A stretch of DNA of 64,000 bases, taken from NCBI RefSeq assembly GCF_006439015.1, contig NZ_RCZG01000004.1:626910-690909 (forward strand). Direction: 5' to 3'. This document shows, one piece after another, positions 33,512 through 42,835 of this stretch. The position numbers and the translations under genes were made by a program. The notes under the pieces are model-generated. The model did not search any database, was not told the origin of the DNA, and saw only the letters and a list, made by a program, of their open reading frames with translations. How positions within the stretch are numbered: position 1 is the first letter of the stretch; the number at the start of each line of letters is the position of its first letter. Source of the stretch: Mycolicibacterium hodleri. Lineage in GTDB: Bacteria > Actinomycetota > Actinomycetes > Mycobacteriales > Mycobacteriaceae.

Positions 33512-33600
33512 CACCCAGGCGAGCGGAGCGACGGGGAATGGCACCCAGGCGAGCGGAGCGACGGGGAATGGCACCTAGGCGAGCGGAGCGACGGGGAATG
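33511..33600 (+). repeat. Three tandem 30-nt repeats between sdhD and sdhA
   Basis: Units at 33511-33540, 33541-33570 and 33571-33600 contain GGCGAGCGGAGCGACGGGG and each ends in AATG; they differ by at most two bases. The first unit begins at the last base of the sdhD stop. They form the untranslated linker before sdhA, which has its start 21 nt later. Confidence 0.93.
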
Positions 33601-33620
33601 AAGAAGATGGAGTGCACGGC

Positions 33621-35375
33621 ATGTTGATCGAACATCGCTACGACGTCGTCATCGTCGGTGCCGGCGGCGCAGGCATGCGCGCAGCGGTCGAAGCCGGTCC
33701 GCGGGTACGGACCGCCGTTCTGACCAAGCTGTACCCGACGCGCAGCCACACCGGCGCCGCGCAGGGCGGCATGTGCGCGGCCCTGGCCAACGTCGAGGAC
33801 GACAACTGGGAGTGGCACACCTTCGACACCGTCAAGGGCGGCGACTACCTCGCCGACCAGGATGCCGTCGAGATCATGTGCAAGGAAGCCATCGATGCGG
33901 TCTACGACCTCGAGAAGATGGGGATGCCGTTCAACCGGACCCCCGAGGGTCGCATCGATCAGCGGCGCTTCGGCGGTCACACCCGCGACCATGGCAAGGC
34001 GCCCGTGCGCCGCGCGTGCTACGCCGCCGACCGCACCGGTCACATGATCCTGCAGACGCTGTACCAAAACTGCGTCAAGCACGACGTCGAGTTCTTCAAC
34101 GAGTTCTATGCACTGGACTTGGTGCTCTCGGACACGCCAGGCGGGCCGGTGGCGACGGGCATCGTGGCCTACGAGCTGGCCACCGGCGACGTCCACGTCT
34201 TCCACGCCAAGGCGATCGTGTTCGCCACGGGCGGGTCGGGGCGCATGTACAAGACGACGTCGAACGCGCACACGTTGACCGGTGACGGCCTGGGCATCGT
34301 CTTCCGCAAGGGACTTCCCTTGGAGGACATGGAGTTTCACCAGTTCCACCCGACGGGCTTGGCCGGACTCGGCATCTTGATCTCCGAAGCCGTGCGCGGT
34401 GAGGGCGGTCGTCTGCTCAACGCTGACGGTGAGCGCTTCATGGAACGCTACGCGCCGACGATCGTCGACCTCGCGCCGCGAGACATCGTGGCACGGTCGA
34501 TGGTGCTCGAAGTGCTCGAGGGCCGCGGCGCGGGCCCCAACAAGGACTACGTCTACATCGACGTGCGGCACCTGGGTGCTGACGTACTCGAGGCCAAACT
34601 GCCCGACATCACCGAGTTCGCCCGCACCTACCTCGGAGTCGACCCCGTCACCGAACTGGTGCCCGTGTACCCGACGTGTCATTACGTGATGGGTGGCATC
34701 CCGACCACCGTGCACGGCCAGGTGCTGCGCGACAACAATTCGATCGTGCCGGGACTGTATGCGGCCGGCGAGTGCGCCTGCGTCTCGGTGCACGGCTCCA
34801 ACCGCCTCGGCACCAATTCGCTGTTGGACATCAATGTATTTGGTCGTCGCGCCGGCATTGCCGCGGCCAGTTACGCACTGGGCCACGACTTCGTAGACAT
34901 GCCCGCCACGCCGGCGAACATGGTGACCGAGTGGGTCGGTGACATCCTCTCCGAGCACGGCAACGAGCGCGTCGCCGACATCCGCGGCGCCCTGCAGCAG
35001 TCGATGGACAACAACGCTGCCGTCTTCCGCACCGAGGAGACCCTCAAGCAGGCGCTCACCGACATCCATGGCCTCAAGGAGCGGTATACACGAATCACGG
35101 TGCAGGACAAGGGAAAGCGGTACAACAGCGATCTGCTGGAGGCCATCGAGCTCGGCTTCCTGCTCGAGCTCGCCGAGGTCACAGTTGTCGGTGCATTGAA
35201 CCGCAAGGAATCCCGCGGCGGCCATGCACGCGAGGATTACCCGAACCGCGACGACACCAACTACATGCGCCACACCATGGCGTACAAGCAGGGCGATGAC
35301 CTGCTGAGTGACATCCGGCTGGACTACAAGCCCGTCGTCCAAACCCGTTACGAGCCCATGGAACGGAAGTACTGA
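33621..35375 (+). CDS. sdhA: Succinate dehydrogenase flavoprotein subunit
   Basis: This 584-residue subunit oxidises succinate to fumarate. The FAD motif VIVGAGGAGMR is at 10-20 and H43 in RSHTGAAQGG is the covalent FAD site. Substrate-site blocks HPTG, RGEGG and NRLGTNSLLD are present. ATG 33621 gives MLIEHRYDVV as in the family; a GTG at 33612 is in frame but less likely. Its stop shares a base with the sdhB start. The region upstream is a tandem repeat rather than a normal short spacer. Confidence 0.94.
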   Translation: MLIEHRYDVVIVGAGGAGMRAAVEAGPRVRTAVLTKLYPTRSHTGAAQGGMCAALANVEDDNWEWHTFDTVKGGDYLADQDAVEIMCKEAIDAVYDLEKMGMPFNRTPEGRIDQRRFGGHTRDHGKAPVRRACYAADRTGHMILQTLYQNCVKHDVEFFNEFYALDLVLSDTPGGPVATGIVAYELATGDVHVFHAKAIVFATGGSGRMYKTTSNAHTLTGDGLGIVFRKGLPLEDMEFHQFHPTGLAGLGILISEAVRGEGGRLLNADGERFMERYAPTIVDLAPRDIVARSMVLEVLEGRGAGPNKDYVYIDVRHLGADVLEAKLPDITEFARTYLGVDPVTELVPVYPTCHYVMGGIPTTVHGQVLRDNNSIVPGLYAAGECACVSVHGSNRLGTNSLLDINVFGRRAGIAAASYALGHDFVDMPATPANMVTEWVGDILSEHGNERVADIRGALQQSMDNNAAVFRTEETLKQALTDIHGLKERYTRITVQDKGKRYNSDLLEAIELGFLLELAEVTVVGALNRKESRGGHAREDYPNRDDTNYMRHTMAYKQGDDLLSDIRLDYKPVVQTRYEPMERKY

Positions 35376-36154
35376 TGAGTGCACCAGTGCTCGACAGCCC
35401 CGACACGCAGGCCACCCCTCCGGTTCCCGAGGGCGCGGTGATGGTGACGCTGAAGATCGCGCGGTTCAACCCGGACGATCCCGACAGCACCGGCTTCCAG
35501 AGCTTTCGGGTGCCATGCCTGCCCACCGACCGGCTGCTCAACCTCTTGCACTACGCGAAGTGGTATCTCGACGGAACGTTGACGTTCCGCCGGTCGTGCG
35601 CCCACGGGGTGTGCGGCTCGGACGCGATGCGCATCAACGGCGTGAACCGGTTGGCGTGCAAGGTGCTGATGCGCGACATGCTGCCGAAGAAGGCGGGCAA
35701 GCAGCTCACCATCACGATCGAACCCATTCGCGGGCTACCCGTCGAGAAGGATCTCGTCGTCGACATGGAGCCGTTCTTCGACGCGTTCCGTGCGGTGAAG
35801 CCGTTCCTGATCACCAGCGGCAACGAGCCGACCAGGGAACGCATTCAGAGCCAGACCGACCGCGCGCGCTACGACGACACCACGAAGTGCATTCTGTGCG
35901 CGTGTTGCACGACGAGCTGCCCGGTGTTCTGGAACGAGGGCTCGTACTTCGGGCCCGCCGCCATCGTCAACGCGCATCGCTTCATCTTCGATAGCCGTGA
36001 CGAGGCCGCCGCCGAACGACTCGACATCCTCAACGAGGTCGACGGCGTGTGGCGCTGCCGCACCACCTTCAACTGCACCGAGTCGTGCCCTCGCGGGATT
36101 CAGGTGACCAAGGCGATCCAAGAGGTCAAGCGTGCGTTGATGTTCGCCCGCTAG
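35375..36154 (+). CDS. sdhB: Succinate dehydrogenase iron-sulfur subunit
   Basis: This 259-residue subunit carries electrons from SdhA to the quinone site. The 2Fe-2S ligands are C75, C80 and C95, with D83 where many family members have Cys (CAHGVCGSDAM). The C-terminal clusters lie in CILCACCTTSCPVFW and CRTTFNCTESCPRG. Its start overlaps the sdhA stop by one base. It is the last sdh gene; a small hairpin follows at 36188. Confidence 0.94.
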   Translation: MSAPVLDSPDTQATPPVPEGAVMVTLKIARFNPDDPDSTGFQSFRVPCLPTDRLLNLLHYAKWYLDGTLTFRRSCAHGVCGSDAMRINGVNRLACKVLMRDMLPKKAGKQLTITIEPIRGLPVEKDLVVDMEPFFDAFRAVKPFLITSGNEPTRERIQSQTDRARYDDTTKCILCACCTTSCPVFWNEGSYFGPAAIVNAHRFIFDSRDEAAAERLDILNEVDGVWRCRTTFNCTESCPRGIQVTKAIQEVKRALMFAR

Positions 36155-36187
36155 GTCCCCTTCGATTCGTGCATGTCTGACCAAGCT

Positions 36188-36206
36188 CACCGCGCTCAGG
36201 GCGGTG
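36188..36206 (+). terminator. Possible terminator after sdhCDAB
   Basis: CACCGC-gctcagg-GCGGTG forms a 6-bp stem with a 7-nt loop, 33 nt after sdhB. It has no T-tract and sits within the leader of the next gene. Confidence 0.35.
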
Positions 36207-36268
36207 TGGTGTGGACAAATCGCCAGGGGCCGCTGTCACAGATCGGCGGCCTGTCTCGTCCAAGTGGT

Positions 36269-36868
36269 ATGACGACTCAAGAGCCTCGCCTCACGCCCCT
36301 GCCGCCGAAGAAGGCCTCGCTGACCGCGAGGCTGATGTACTGCTACGCAAAGCGTCGCTTCGGCGAAGTGCCCGTGCCGTTCGCGGTGGGCGCCCACCAC
36401 ATGCCGCTGCTGGTCGCCAACGCCGTCCACGAAACGTTGCTAGAGCGCGGATCGACGAAGCTACCCCCGAATGTCCGCGAACTGGCCGTATACCGGACCG
36501 CCCGCACCGTCGGATGCTCGTGGTGCGTCGACTTCGGCGCCATGCTAATCCGCCTCGACGGCCTCGACGTCGAGCGGCTCGTGCACATCGACGACTACGC
36601 GACTTCACCGCTCTTCACCGACGACGAACGCGCCGCGATCGCCTACGCCGACGCGGTGACCACTGACCCGCATCTGGTCACCGACGAGCAGGTCGCCGAT
36701 TTGCGCCGCCGTTTCGGCGATGCAGGGACCATGGAGTTGACCTACCAGATCGGCATCGAGAACATGCGCGCCCGGATGAACACGGCGTTGGGAATCACCG
36801 AGCAGGGCTTCAGTTCCGGTGATGCATGCCGGGTTCCGTGGGTCGAGGACCGAGCGGCGAACCAGTGA
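36269..36868 (+). CDS. Carboxymuconolactone decarboxylase/AhpD-like protein
   Basis: This 199-residue all-helical protein (ATG 36269, MTTQEPRLTPL) has the AhpD-type redox pair C83-S-W-C86 within ELAVYRTARTVGCSWCVDFG. The proton-relay Glu (E71) is present, but the usual distal His of EX4CX2CX3H is not clear. Such proteins are thiol peroxidases, peroxidase partners or gamma-carboxymuconolactone decarboxylases. Pairing with a convergent sigJ gene is common, since ECF41 sigma factors often neighbour such carboxymuconolactone decarboxylase-like genes. The 3' ends overlap by 59 nt. Confidence 0.8.
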   Translation: MTTQEPRLTPLPPKKASLTARLMYCYAKRRFGEVPVPFAVGAHHMPLLVANAVHETLLERGSTKLPPNVRELAVYRTARTVGCSWCVDFGAMLIRLDGLDVERLVHIDDYATSPLFTDDERAAIAYADAVTTDPHLVTDEQVADLRRRFGDAGTMELTYQIGIENMRARMNTALGITEQGFSSGDACRVPWVEDRAANQ

Positions 36869-37751
36869 ACTTGTCGGGGTTGGCGATGTCCCAGATCGCG
36901 CAGACCCTTCCGTCACGGACGGTCAACGCCTGGATGTGGGGCTGCATCGCCGGCCCGTCGTCGTCGGCCCCGAACCCCGCAGTGAGCAAGCCGAGTTCAC
37001 CGTTGACCAACGCCAGCTGAGCGGACTCGAAGAACCTCGACCCGTACCGCCGGGCCAGACCGAAGATGAAGCGGGCCACCTTGTCCGGACCGTGGATGAC
37101 GCGGGCAGCGGTGGGCGCCTTGCGGTTCGAGTCGCCGGTGAAGGTCACGTCGGGGTGCAGCAGATCGACGACGGCCGCCATGTCGCCGACGGCCATGGCG
37201 GCCATCAGCTTTCCGACGACCTCGTCGTGGTCGACGTCGCGGGCGGGCACCTCGGCGTTGGCCAGTGCTCTTCTCGCCCTTGAGGCGAGCTGCCGTGCCG
37301 AGGCCGCACTGCCGCCGAGCACCTTGGCCACCTCACCGAACGGCATCGCGAAGCCGTCGTGCAGGACGAACGCGACCCGCTGGTCCGGGGTGAGCCGCTC
37401 GAGCACGACCATCGCGACGAAGCGGGCATCCTCGTCGGCCACCACGGCGGCGAGTGGATCCGACCGATCCAATGGTGTCACCACCGGCTCGGGCAGCCAC
37501 TCGCCGTAGTAGGCCTCACGACGGTGTGCCGCCGAGCGCAGTCGGTCGACGCCGAGTCGGCTGACCACCGTCGTCAACCACGCCCGCAGATCGGTGATCT
37601 CGTCCCGGCCAGAGCCGAGCGACTCCCATCGGAGCCACGCGTCCTGCACCGCGTCCTCGGCATCGGCGAACGTCCCGGTGAGTCGATACGCGACCGCGAG
37701 GAGATGCGCACGCAGTTCCTCGAACTCGTTGACCCGCCGCACGGTGGTCAC
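36810..37751 (-). CDS. sigJ: ECF sigma factor SigJ with C-terminal SnoaL-like domain
   Basis: This ECF41-type sigma factor of 313 residues has region 2 (AYRLTGTFADAEDAVQDAWLRW), region 4 (LTPDQRVAFVLHDGFAMPF, then ASARQLASRARRAL) and a SnoaL-like tail (HPDVTFTGDSNRKAPTAAR) that usually auto-regulates activity. The end DKFTGSPLGPRP and the His-His-Arg-Asn finish match Rv3328c. The start is GTG 37751 or GTG 37742; neither changes region 2. Its known partner in the group is the adjacent carboxymuconolactone decarboxylase-like gene, convergent here with a 59-nt overlap. Confidence 0.87.
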   Translation of the reverse strand: MTTVRRVNEFEELRAHLLAVAYRLTGTFADAEDAVQDAWLRWESLGSGRDEITDLRAWLTTVVSRLGVDRLRSAAHRREAYYGEWLPEPVVTPLDRSDPLAAVVADEDARFVAMVVLERLTPDQRVAFVLHDGFAMPFGEVAKVLGGSAASARQLASRARRALANAEVPARDVDHDEVVGKLMAAMAVGDMAAVVDLLHPDVTFTGDSNRKAPTAARVIHGPDKVARFIFGLARRYGSRFFESAQLALVNGELGLLTAGFGADDDGPAMQPHIQALTVRDGRVCAIWDIANPDKFTGSPLGPRPTEPGMHHRN

Positions 37752-38000
37752 CTGTTCAGAATAAAGCGGCGACGTGGGCACATGGCAGAGCTTCCCCTCA
37801 CCGCATTCGCCGAGCGTGCGACATGGGACTGATATGCGCCGGGTCGGCCGCAGACGCACGCCCGCATAGGCGAGTAAGCCCTGACAACTGATTCTCGCCT
37901 GTTAAAAGCTGTGAGTGCTAATTTCGTCGTCAGCAAGCGGGCTAACAACTGAAACCGTATTCTCCAACAGTTCGTGCCAGGTGAACCAGGGAGATGCCAA

Positions 38001-39719
38001 ATGAGCACCGATGACATCGTCGCCCAACCAGGCGACACCAGATCCGGCGGGACCGTCGACAGCAAGGGCCTCAAGGGCGGCTCGCTGGGGCTGCTGTCCA
38101 GTGTCGTCGTGGGTATGGCGTCGACCGCCCCCGCCTACAGCCTCGCTGCGGTCCTGGGGCTGATCGTGGCCAGCGGCGCAGGCGTCAAGGCGGCGTCGAT
38201 CGTATTGCTCGCCTTCGTGCCGATCTACCTCATCGCGGTCGCCTACCAGGAGCTGAACAAGGCGGAGCCGGACTGCGGCACCACCTTCACGTGGGCGTCT
38301 CGCGCGTTCGGACCGCTGATCGGCTGGATGGGCGGCTGGGGCATCATCGCCGCGGACGTCATCGTGATGGCCAACCTGGCGCAGATCGCGGGTGCCTACT
38401 CCTTCACCTTCGTCGGCGACCTCGGCTGGACCGCCGCCGCCGACCTCGCCAACAGCACGCTCTGGTCCACCGTCGCCGGTGTCATCTGGATCGTCGTGAT
38501 GACCTACATCTGCTACCGCGGCATCGAGGTCTCAGCCCGGCTGCAGTACTTCTTGCTCGGCTTCGAGGTCATCATCCTCGTCGTCATCTCGATCTACGCA
38601 CTGATCAAGGTCTACTCGGGAACCGCGACGCCCGAGTCGATCCACCCGTCGCTGTCCTGGTTCTGGCCAGGCGGCCTGGACTTCGGCACCGTGATCGCCC
38701 CGGCGATCCTGATCGCCATCTTCATCTACTGGGGCTGGGACACTGCGGTGGCGTGCAACGAGGAGTCCGACGATCCCGGCACCACCCCGGGCAAGGCGGC
38801 GGTCCTGTCGACGTTCCTCCTGCTGGCCACCTACGCCATCGTCACGGTTGCCACGGTCGCCTTCGCCGGCGTCGGTGAAACCGATGCGGGACTCGGCAAT
38901 CCGGACAACTCGGCGGACGTCTTCGCCGCGATCGGGCCGGCCCTGTTCGGCAACAGCGTGATCGGGCACATCGGCCTTCTCGCACTCTCGGCGACGATCT
39001 TGACCTCGGCGTCCGCCTCCACGCAGACGACGATCCTCCCGACGGCCCGCACCACGCTGTCGATGGGCGTCTACAAGGCCTTGCCGACGTCGTTCGCCAA
39101 GATCCACCGCAAGTATCTGACCCCCACCGTCTCGACGGTCGTGATGGGCGCCGTGTCGATCTTCTTCTACGTGCTGTTCACCCTGATCAGCAGCAGCCTC
39201 CTGCTTGCCCTCATCGGCTCGGTCGGCTTGATGATCGCGTTCTACTACGGAATGACTGGGTACGCCTGCGCCTGGTACTACCGCAAGACGTTCACCAAGA
39301 CGCCGCGGGACTTGATGATGCGCGGCGTGGTGCCCCTGCTGGGCGCCATCATGCTGACGGTCGTGTTCGCCTACGGGCTGATCTCGTACTCCAAGCCCGA
39401 CTACCTCGTGGACGACGACGGCAACAACGTAACGATCCTGGGCTTCGGTGCCGTCGCCGTCGTCGGCATCGGCGCCCTGGTGCTCGGCGTGATCATGATG
39501 TTCGTCTGGTGGGCGTTGTCGCCGAGCTTCTTCAAGGGCCAGACCCTGCCGCGCCGCTCGGATCTGCTCCTCGAACCGGCCGTGGGATCCGTCGCCCGCT
39601 TCGGTCTTCCCGACTCCGGCGACATGCCGACCGTCATCTCACCGGATCTGTCGAACCTGCCGGCCGGCGAGACCGCGGTCGATCCGGCCACCGGCGAGGA
39701 GTTCACCAAGAACGGCTGA
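38001..39719 (+). CDS. APC-family amino acid permease
   Basis: This 572-residue importer has about 12 hydrophobic segments; a conserved block near 245 reads WGWDTAVACNEESDDPGTTPGKAA. The N-terminus is hydrophilic to about 30, and the C-terminal 60 residues are hydrophilic. ATG 38001 follows GGGAG. It heads the amine/amino-acid catabolic region and is followed after 17 nt by a USP remnant; in other actinobacteria, permeases of this kind are often followed by a universal stress protein gene. The 249-nt upstream region has repeated CAACTG sites. Substrate unknown. Confidence 0.86.
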   Translation: MSTDDIVAQPGDTRSGGTVDSKGLKGGSLGLLSSVVVGMASTAPAYSLAAVLGLIVASGAGVKAASIVLLAFVPIYLIAVAYQELNKAEPDCGTTFTWASRAFGPLIGWMGGWGIIAADVIVMANLAQIAGAYSFTFVGDLGWTAAADLANSTLWSTVAGVIWIVVMTYICYRGIEVSARLQYFLLGFEVIILVVISIYALIKVYSGTATPESIHPSLSWFWPGGLDFGTVIAPAILIAIFIYWGWDTAVACNEESDDPGTTPGKAAVLSTFLLLATYAIVTVATVAFAGVGETDAGLGNPDNSADVFAAIGPALFGNSVIGHIGLLALSATILTSASASTQTTILPTARTTLSMGVYKALPTSFAKIHRKYLTPTVSTVVMGAVSIFFYVLFTLISSSLLLALIGSVGLMIAFYYGMTGYACAWYYRKTFTKTPRDLMMRGVVPLLGAIMLTVVFAYGLISYSKPDYLVDDDGNNVTILGFGAVAVVGIGALVLGVIMMFVWWALSPSFFKGQTLPRRSDLLLEPAVGSVARFGLPDSGDMPTVISPDLSNLPAGETAVDPATGEEFTKNG

Positions 39720-39736
39720 CCGGGCGGGTAAACTCC

Positions 39737-40081
39737 GTGAAACGATTTCTCGGAGATGCTCTCGGTAAGTCACCAGGAACTCCCACTGCTCCCCCATCCC
39801 GGTCGCCCTCGCCCGAGGCGGCTACTCCGAGGATCCGCCGAACGCCATCTCACCGTCACTGCGGCGGTCCCGACGAAGGCGGGCGACGACTCGTCGTCGC
39901 CGCGCGGGCCCTGCCGGATGCCCCGGAGATCGAGTCGCTGGTTGCCGACGGCATTACGCTGGAGTCGGCGTTGAAGAAGCTCAATTGGGACGAATCGGAC
40001 CTGCTGGTCCTCGGATCGACGGCCGCGCGCATCCTCGCCGGAGTCGACGCCCCGGTCGTGGTCGTTCCGCGCGACAACTAA
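39737..40081 (+). pseudogene. Truncated universal stress protein (UspA-like) remnant
   Basis: From GTG 39737 the frame has 114 residues. Only the last 60 resemble a USP: VADGITLESALKKLNWDESD, LLVLGST and the end APVVVVPRD. The usual region between LGS and the terminal strand (family pattern FLGSRASKI) appears shortened, and the N-terminal domain is replaced by a Ser/Pro/Arg-rich segment with no USP pattern. It is probably the decayed second gene of a permease-usp operon. A short functional protein cannot be excluded. It overlaps the convergent GGT-like gene by 4 nt. Confidence 0.55.
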
Positions 40082-41610
40082 CCGTCGCAACGCGTGACGA
40101 CCACCGCGGCGCCGTCGGAGCGCGGATCCGCCGCCGCCGACAGCTTTCCAGCCGAATCGACAAACACGACATTGGTGTGACCGAGCGCCTCGGACTGGGA
40201 AGGCACCGACGTCGGGGAGAGGTCGGCTGCGCGGATTGACGACTCAACCGTCGGCGGCAAGTCTGATTCACATGTTACTGAATCGACTGTGGCGAAATCG
40301 GTTTGAAGCCCGACGACGACTCGCGGTGCGCTGACGGCGGCCTCGGCGCTCGCGCCACCGAGGGCCCGTAGCAGCACCTGACAGAGGATCTGCGGCTGAC
40401 CCTGACCACCCATGGTGGCCAGCACCTGACGCACCGCGCCTGCACTCGTCGTCATCACGGGCATCAACGTGTGCGCGGGCCGCTTACGCGCTGCGATGAC
40501 GTTGGGGGACTTGGGATCGAGAGAAAAACTCGTCCCGCGGTTGTGGAAGAGGACGCCGGTCGCCGGATCGACCAGGCCGGATCCGAACGCGTGGTAGACG
40601 CTCTGGATCAGGGACACCGCATAGCCTTCGTCGTCGGCGGCAGCCACTCCAACGGTGTCTCCACGCGGCACTTTGACAGATCCCAGACCGCCGGCGTCGA
40701 GTTCCGCCACCTCGCCAAGCCCACCGTGGACCAGCGCCAAGACGTCGATGTCCGAGTAGCGTGGATCGGCGAGCAGATCAGCGCGTAAGGCGTTGCCGTG
40801 GTGAAAGATTCGCATCAGTCGGCCCATGTCATCTTCGAGTGGCGACGTGATTCCGAGGCTCTCGATGGCCCGCAGTGCGCGCAGCAACAAGAACCCGTGC
40901 GTGTTGGGCGGACTGGTCAGCACCGTCACCCCACCGAAGTCCAGCGAGATTGGGACGGTCGTCTCCGGCTGGAACGCCGCGAAATCGTCGGCGACGAGGA
41001 CGGATCCCTGGCTGCGCAGATAGTCGACGGTCCGCGCGGCAAGCCGTCCCTCGTAGAAGTCGCCGGGACCGGACGCCCGCAATGTGGCGAACGTATCTGA
41101 CAGGGCCGGTTGCGACAGCGTATCGCCCTCTCTCGGTACGCCGAAGAGGTCGAGGCTTTCGTCGGCGATGTGCGCGGCCAACGACCGAGCCACCGGCACA
41201 CCCATCTTGGCGGCGAGCTCGGCGGGTTCGAGCAGGTGCGCCCAGCTCAGACGAGAACCGAAGCTGCGCAGCACTTCCCAGCCGCGGATCCCGCCCGGGA
41301 CCGTCACCGTATCCACTCCCCTGGCGGGTAGCCGCCGGCCATGCCTCGTCCTGAGGTCGTCGACGTCGACCTCGATGCCGGCCCATCCGGAGGCGTTCAC
41401 ACATTGCACGGCACCGTCCGGCGTGCGGACGAGGGCAACGAGATCGCCGCCGAGCGCCACGTTGTGCGGATAGACCACGGTGAGCACCGCGGCAGCGACG
41501 ATGGCGGCGTCGATCGCGGTGCCGCCTCTTCGGTAGACGTCCGCACCCGCCTCGGTTGCCAATGCGTGTGGCGTGGCGATCGCTCCGGTGAGGCAGCGAG
41601 CCGCAGCCAT
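40078..41610 (-). CDS. Gamma-glutamyltransferase-family Ntn hydrolase
   Basis: This 510-residue GGT-like protein has the autocleavage/nucleophile position T319 in RGDTVGVAAADDEG, followed by SLIQSVYHAFGSG. The N-terminal ATPHALATEAGADVYRRGGTA is the family's usual first block. It has no signal peptide, so it is cytoplasmic, unlike the classical periplasmic glutathione GGT. Gly-rich MGGQGQPQ near 405 is also conserved. It may release glutamate from gamma-glutamylated amines or a similar intermediate. One-base overlap with the Eis-like gene upstream shows coupling. Confidence 0.85.
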   Translation of the reverse strand: MAAARCLTGAIATPHALATEAGADVYRRGGTAIDAAIVAAAVLTVVYPHNVALGGDLVALVRTPDGAVQCVNASGWAGIEVDVDDLRTRHGRRLPARGVDTVTVPGGIRGWEVLRSFGSRLSWAHLLEPAELAAKMGVPVARSLAAHIADESLDLFGVPREGDTLSQPALSDTFATLRASGPGDFYEGRLAARTVDYLRSQGSVLVADDFAAFQPETTVPISLDFGGVTVLTSPPNTHGFLLLRALRAIESLGITSPLEDDMGRLMRIFHHGNALRADLLADPRYSDIDVLALVHGGLGEVAELDAGGLGSVKVPRGDTVGVAAADDEGYAVSLIQSVYHAFGSGLVDPATGVLFHNRGTSFSLDPKSPNVIAARKRPAHTLMPVMTTSAGAVRQVLATMGGQGQPQILCQVLLRALGGASAEAAVSAPRVVVGLQTDFATVDSVTCESDLPPTVESSIRAADLSPTSVPSQSEALGHTNVVFVDSAGKLSAAADPRSDGAAVVVTRCDG

Positions 41611-42812
41611 CAGAAGTTGAACCCGAGTTGCGCAGGCACGTCGCTGCGGAAGGCGGCATCGAGCAGGTGTAGCGACTCACGGTTGCCGCAACGGATGCGG
41701 TTGGCCGCCGATAGCGTGGCCGCTCGCTGGACACCCAAGTAGAGGCTGCCCAGCACGTCGAGGTCCGTCACGAACTCCGCGGGGGCGTCGGTGCGAACGC
41801 ACCGCGCGCGCCCACCGTGGATGGTCAGCGCGAATCGTCCGCCGTCGGAACGGAATCCGTCGCCGATCTCGATGACGGTGTCGAGGTCTGACGCATAGGT
41901 GCGAGCCTCCAGCGCCGTGGGGACGTCCATGATGCGCAACCAGAGTCCATCCTCCGAGCCGGTGGTGCGCACCAACCGGGAGTCGTCGAGTAGATGGGGC
42001 AAAGGATCGGCGGGATGACTGGAGACGCTGATCGTCTCGACCAGGTCGAGGCCGATCAGCGCGCGCCAAAGGGCTACGTGGGCCTCGGCGGTGACGGCCG
42101 TGAACTCCTCCACCCGAACGTTTCTCGCATGACCCCGATGCACCCGGTAGAGCAGGTAGCCGTCGGCGTGCAGGAAGCAATTCCACCGTGAGCCCCCGCC
42201 GCGCGAGTCGTCCCAGTCGGCCAGCAGGTCGTCCCAGAGCGCTGTCGGTCGCTGCAGACCACCTGGCGTGATCAACCGATGCCGGTCGTAGATCGCGGCG
42301 AGCTCGTCGCGGTGCTCACCCGGGCGCACGATGCGCACCCCACCGGGATCGATGGCGTCGCGGTGGAACCGGGCGAAGCGCCGGTCCATGGTCAGTTCCG
42401 TCTCGACTGTCGCAGGGCCGTAACCGAAGCGACCGTATATGCCGCCCTCGGTGGCGGTCAGCCCCGCGAGCGGGTAGCCAGCGTCGGCAAAGCGTTGGTG
42501 CAGGTTGGCGTACATGGCGCGCAGCAAACCGCGTCGGCGATGCGTGGGCGCCACGCCCACCCACGTGATGCCGGCGGTCGGCAGGATCGCGCCACCGGGG
42601 ACGGTGAGTTTCAGATCCACGTAGTGCGCCATCCCGACGACGTCGTCGCCATCCCTGACGACCACCGAACTTCGGGGCGGCATCATCGTGCGCCACGCCG
42701 CGAAGGTCTCGGGGTGCCAGAACGAGCCGTAGCTGGTCGCAGCCAGGAGTGCCACGCCGGGCCAGTCGTCGTCGGTGATGTCGCGTGGGACGAGCAGAGA
42801 GGGGACGGTCAT
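41610..42812 (-). CDS. Eis-family GNAT N-acetyltransferase
   Basis: This 400-residue protein has two tandem GNAT domains plus an SCP2-like tail, the Eis layout. The acetyl-CoA site reads [20 protein letters not shown] near 82-101, and [10 protein letters not shown] follows near 128. The terminal carboxylate ends PAQLGFNF, in line with the Eis catalytic C-terminus. Eis enzymes acetylate several amines of small molecules or lysine side chains. Placed between an aldehyde dehydrogenase and a GGT-like gene, this copy may N-acetylate a polyamine-like intermediate; that is inference. Confidence 0.84.
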   Translation of the reverse strand: MTVPSLLVPRDITDDDWPGVALLAATSYGSFWHPETFAAWRTMMPPRSSVVVRDGDDVVGMAHYVDLKLTVPGGAILPTAGITWVGVAPTHRRRGLLRAMYANLHQRFADAGYPLAGLTATEGGIYGRFGYGPATVETELTMDRRFARFHRDAIDPGGVRIVRPGEHRDELAAIYDRHRLITPGGLQRPTALWDDLLADWDDSRGGGSRWNCFLHADGYLLYRVHRGHARNVRVEEFTAVTAEAHVALWRALIGLDLVETISVSSHPADPLPHLLDDSRLVRTTGSEDGLWLRIMDVPTALEARTYASDLDTVIEIGDGFRSDGGRFALTIHGGRARCVRTDAPAEFVTDLDVLGSLYLGVQRAATLSAANRIRCGNRESLHLLDAAFRSDVPAQLGFNF

Positions 42813-42835
42813 TTCGATACCTCCGTGCCCGACGC

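Noticed and set aside
33456..35384. A 642-codon open frame on the minus strand opposite sdhA
   Set aside because: It is the antisense shadow of the highly conserved sdhA frame; its translation is His/Val/Arg-rich with no domain, a known artefact of GC-rich codon bias.
37860..38000. Cyclic-di-AMP (ydaO) riboswitch upstream of the permease
   Set aside because: The leader lacks the conserved strings of that class; only short direct repeats are visible.
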